Source of the DNA: Ga0077527 sp038106575
GTDB lineage: Bacteria; Pseudomonadota; Gammaproteobacteria; Burkholderiales; SG8-41
Direction of reading: 5' to 3'
Assembly (NCBI GenBank): GCA_038106575.1
Contig: JAYOED010000057.1
Location: forward strand, 1-14,033
Length of the DNA: 14,033 nt
Numbering within the stretch: the stretch's first letter is position 1; each line of letters opens with the position of its first letter. Positions 12,213-14,033 of this stretch are shown piece after piece. Made by a program: the position numbers and the translations under genes. The notes beneath the pieces are model-generated. The model was not told the origin of the DNA. It did no database searches and saw only the letters and a list, made by a program, of their open reading frames with translations.

Positions 12213-14033
12213 ATGAATCCCTTGCTCGATTTTTCGGGGCTGCCCCGCTTTGCCGATTTTTCTCCGGAACATGTCACTCCCGCCGTGGATGAGTTACTGG
12301 CGGAAAATCGCGCCCTCATCGCGCGACTCGCAGCGGATGAGCCAAGCCCCGAATGGGACAATTTTGTCGCCCCGCTGGAAGACGCCAACGAACGTCTGCA
12401 CCGTGCCTGGGGGCAGGTAGGCCACCTGAATGCAGTCATGAACAGCCCTGAGTTAAGAGAAAAATACAACACAAACCTTCCAAAAATCTCGCAATACCAT
12501 TCGGAGATCAGCCAGCACGAAGGGCTATACCGAAAATTCAGGATACTGCGCGATGCGGCCGGCTTTGCGGCACTGAACCCGGCACAGCGCAGGATCATTG
12601 ACAACGAGGTCCGGGATTTCCGTCGCGGTGGTGCCGAGTTGTTAGGAAAGGATAAGGAGAGATTCACGGAAATATACAGCCGGCTTTCTGAAATCCAGTC
12701 CCGCTTCAGCGACAACCTGCTGGATGCCACCAACGCCTGGTCGCATACCGTTACGAATAAAGCTGAAGTCGCAGGATTGCCGGAAGATGCGCTGGCGGCC
12801 GCGCTTGCTGCTGCCAAGGCTGACGGTGAAACCGGCTGGAAATTCACCTTGCACGCCCCCTCCTACATGCCGGTGATGCAATACGCCGACAATCGCAGTC
12901 TGCGTGAGCGCATGTATCACGCATACGTCACCCGCGCATCTGAGTTCGGCGACTCCAAATTCGACAACACGCCGCTGATCGCTGAAATCGTCCGCCTGCG
13001 CCTCGGAATGGCGCGGCTGCTTGGTTACCGCAGTTATGCCGAATATTCGCTGGAACCGAAAATGGCGGAGACGCCGGAACAGGTTCTCGGATTTCTACGC
13101 GAACTCGCCATGCGAGCCAAACCTTACGCTGAACGCGATCTGGCCGAGTTGCGCGATTTCTCGCGCAAAGAACTGGATGTGACAAAACTCGAAGCCTGGG
13201 ATGTGGCCTACGCCTCCGAAAAACTGCGTGTCGCGCGTTATGGCTTTTCAGAGAACGAGGTCAAACAGTACTTTCCTGAAAATGCCGTCCTTCCAGGCAT
13301 GTTCAAGCTAGTGGAAACGCTGTACGGCCTGACGATTTCCGCCGCCGAAGCGCCGCAATGGCATAAGGACGTACTTTTCTACTCTATCCGCAGCCGCGAC
13401 GGCACCTTCATCGGACAGTTCTATCTCGACCTCTACGCCCGTAAAAGCAAACGTGGTGGCGCATGGATGGATGACGCCATCACGCGCCGCGCAACGCCAC
13501 AAGGCATCCAGGCTCCAGTGGCCTATTTGAACTGCAACTTTTCGCCGCCTCTGGGCGGTAAACCCGCCCTGTTTACTCATGACGAAGTCATCACGTTATT
13601 TCACGAGTTCGGGCACGGATTGCACCACCTGCTGACCCGGGTTGATTTCCTGGGCGTGTCAGGCATCAACGGCGTCGAATGGGATGCGGTCGAGCTTCCC
13701 AGCCAGTTCATGGAAAACTTTTGCTGGGAGTGGGATGTTGTACAGCCGATGACGCGACATGCCGCCTGCGGTGACTCGCTTCCCAAGGCGCTGTTCGAAA
13801 AAATGATCGCCGCGAAGAATTTTCAGAGCGGATTGCAAACCCTGCGCCAGATCGAGTTCGCCCTGTTCGACCTGCGACTGCACCACGACTACGAGCCTGC
13901 CGGCCCGCAAACACCCTTACAGCTGCTGAACGAAGTTCGTCGCGATGTTGCCGTGCTGTTTCCGCCGGAATACAACCGTTTCCCGAACAATTTCTCACAC
14001 ATTTTTTCCGGAGGTTATGCGGCCGGCTACTAC
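12213..14033 (+). CDS. prlC: Oligopeptidase A (M3 family zinc metallopeptidase), 3'-truncated by window edge
   Basis: Oligopeptidase A (PrlC/OpdA) is a cytosolic zinc endopeptidase that degrades short peptides, including cleaved signal peptides. The frame is open from ATG 12213 to the window end, 607 codons of an expected 680 or so, so about 70 residues are missing. The start MNPLLDFSGLPRF matches the family N-terminus; a GTG four codons upstream is a less likely start. The zinc motif HEFGH is at residues 464-468 and the third ligand is Glu494 in DAVELPSQ; upstream are the conserved QFYLDLYAR, GGAWMDD and APVAYLNCNF, and the visible end is SGGYAAGYY, close to the substrate-binding tyrosines. 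AGGTG lies nine bases before the ATG and is a modest ribosome site. It stands 115 bases after pyrC' and probably has its own promoter. Confidence 0.95.
   Translation, partial: MNPLLDFSGLPRFADFSPEHVTPAVDELLAENRALIARLAADEPSPEWDNFVAPLEDANERLHRAWGQVGHLNAVMNSPELREKYNTNLPKISQYHSEISQHEGLYRKFRILRDAAGFAALNPAQRRIIDNEVRDFRRGGAELLGKDKERFTEIYSRLSEIQSRFSDNLLDATNAWSHTVTNKAEVAGLPEDALAAALAAAKADGETGWKFTLHAPSYMPVMQYADNRSLRERMYHAYVTRASEFGDSKFDNTPLIAEIVRLRLGMARLLGYRSYAEYSLEPKMAETPEQVLGFLRELAMRAKPYAERDLAELRDFSRKELDVTKLEAWDVAYASEKLRVARYGFSENEVKQYFPENAVLPGMFKLVETLYGLTISAAEAPQWHKDVLFYSIRSRDGTFIGQFYLDLYARKSKRGGAWMDDAITRRATPQGIQAPVAYLNCNFSPPLGGKPALFTHDEVITLFHEFGHGLHHLLTRVDFLGVSGINGVEWDAVELPSQFMENFCWEWDVVQPMTRHAACGDSLPKALFEKMIAAKNFQSGLQTLRQIEFALFDLRLHHDYEPAGPQTPLQLLNEVRRDVAVLFPPEYNRFPNNFSHIFSGGYAAGYY

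Noticed and set aside
12197..12847. Minus-strand open frame of 216 codons opposite prlC
   Set aside because: Antisense to the well-conserved N-terminal part of oligopeptidase A; serine-rich shadow.
1..14033. Mobile element, CRISPR array, defence system or structural RNA gene
   Set aside because: No transposase, integrase, long terminal repeats, regularly spaced repeats, tRNA-like or rRNA-like sequence was found; all coding space is taken by recognised housekeeping genes of uniform composition.

Overview
This window is a compact, almost fully coding stretch of a proteobacterial chromosome. The protein sequences and gene neighbourhoods (PhoU, SixA, YggX, ArgA, RsmE, TrkA/TrkH, photolyase, AlgH, YqgF/RuvX, PyrR, PyrB, PyrC', oligopeptidase A) point to a moderately GC-rich Gram-negative, most likely a betaproteobacterium. 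A Nitrosomonadales-like lineage is my best guess; this is recognition from memory, not a search result. No mobile element, CRISPR array, tRNA or rRNA is visible, and there is no gap of 300 bases without a gene.

Layout. (1) At the left edge is the 3' part of phoU on the plus strand. (2) Converging on it is a minus-strand cluster read rsmE -> argA -> yggX -> sixA (3692 down to 658): an rRNA methyltransferase, the first enzyme of arginine synthesis, an iron/oxidative-stress protein and a phosphohistidine phosphatase. (3) Divergent from rsmE lie trkA and trkH on the plus strand, which together encode a complete Trk potassium uptake system. (4) A class I DNA photolyase gene on the minus strand converges on trkH with a 3-base gap. 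(5) Divergent from the photolyase gene is a plus-strand series algH - yqgF/ruvX - pyrR - pyrB - pyrC'. (6) After a 115-base gap comes prlC/opdA, cut by the right edge.

How the genes work together. PyrB makes carbamoyl-aspartate in pyrimidine synthesis. The dihydroorotase-like protein beside it has lost most metal ligands and is best read as the non-catalytic PyrC' partner of a class A aspartate transcarbamoylase holoenzyme, as known from Pseudomonas. PyrR precedes them, but the DNA around it has no room for a classical PyrR attenuator. TrkA is the NAD-binding regulatory subunit of the TrkH channel. The rest are independent housekeeping functions.

I do not see a previously undescribed multi-gene system. 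The points most worth checking are: argA seems to start at a non-canonical ATT codon behind a strong Shine-Dalgarno sequence (conventional calling would cut about 37 residues); the phrB/algH divergent region can be read as two interlocked promoters in which each -35 box lies on the other's -10 box, both giving very short leaders; the PyrC' pseudoenzyme; and pyrR without an attenuator.
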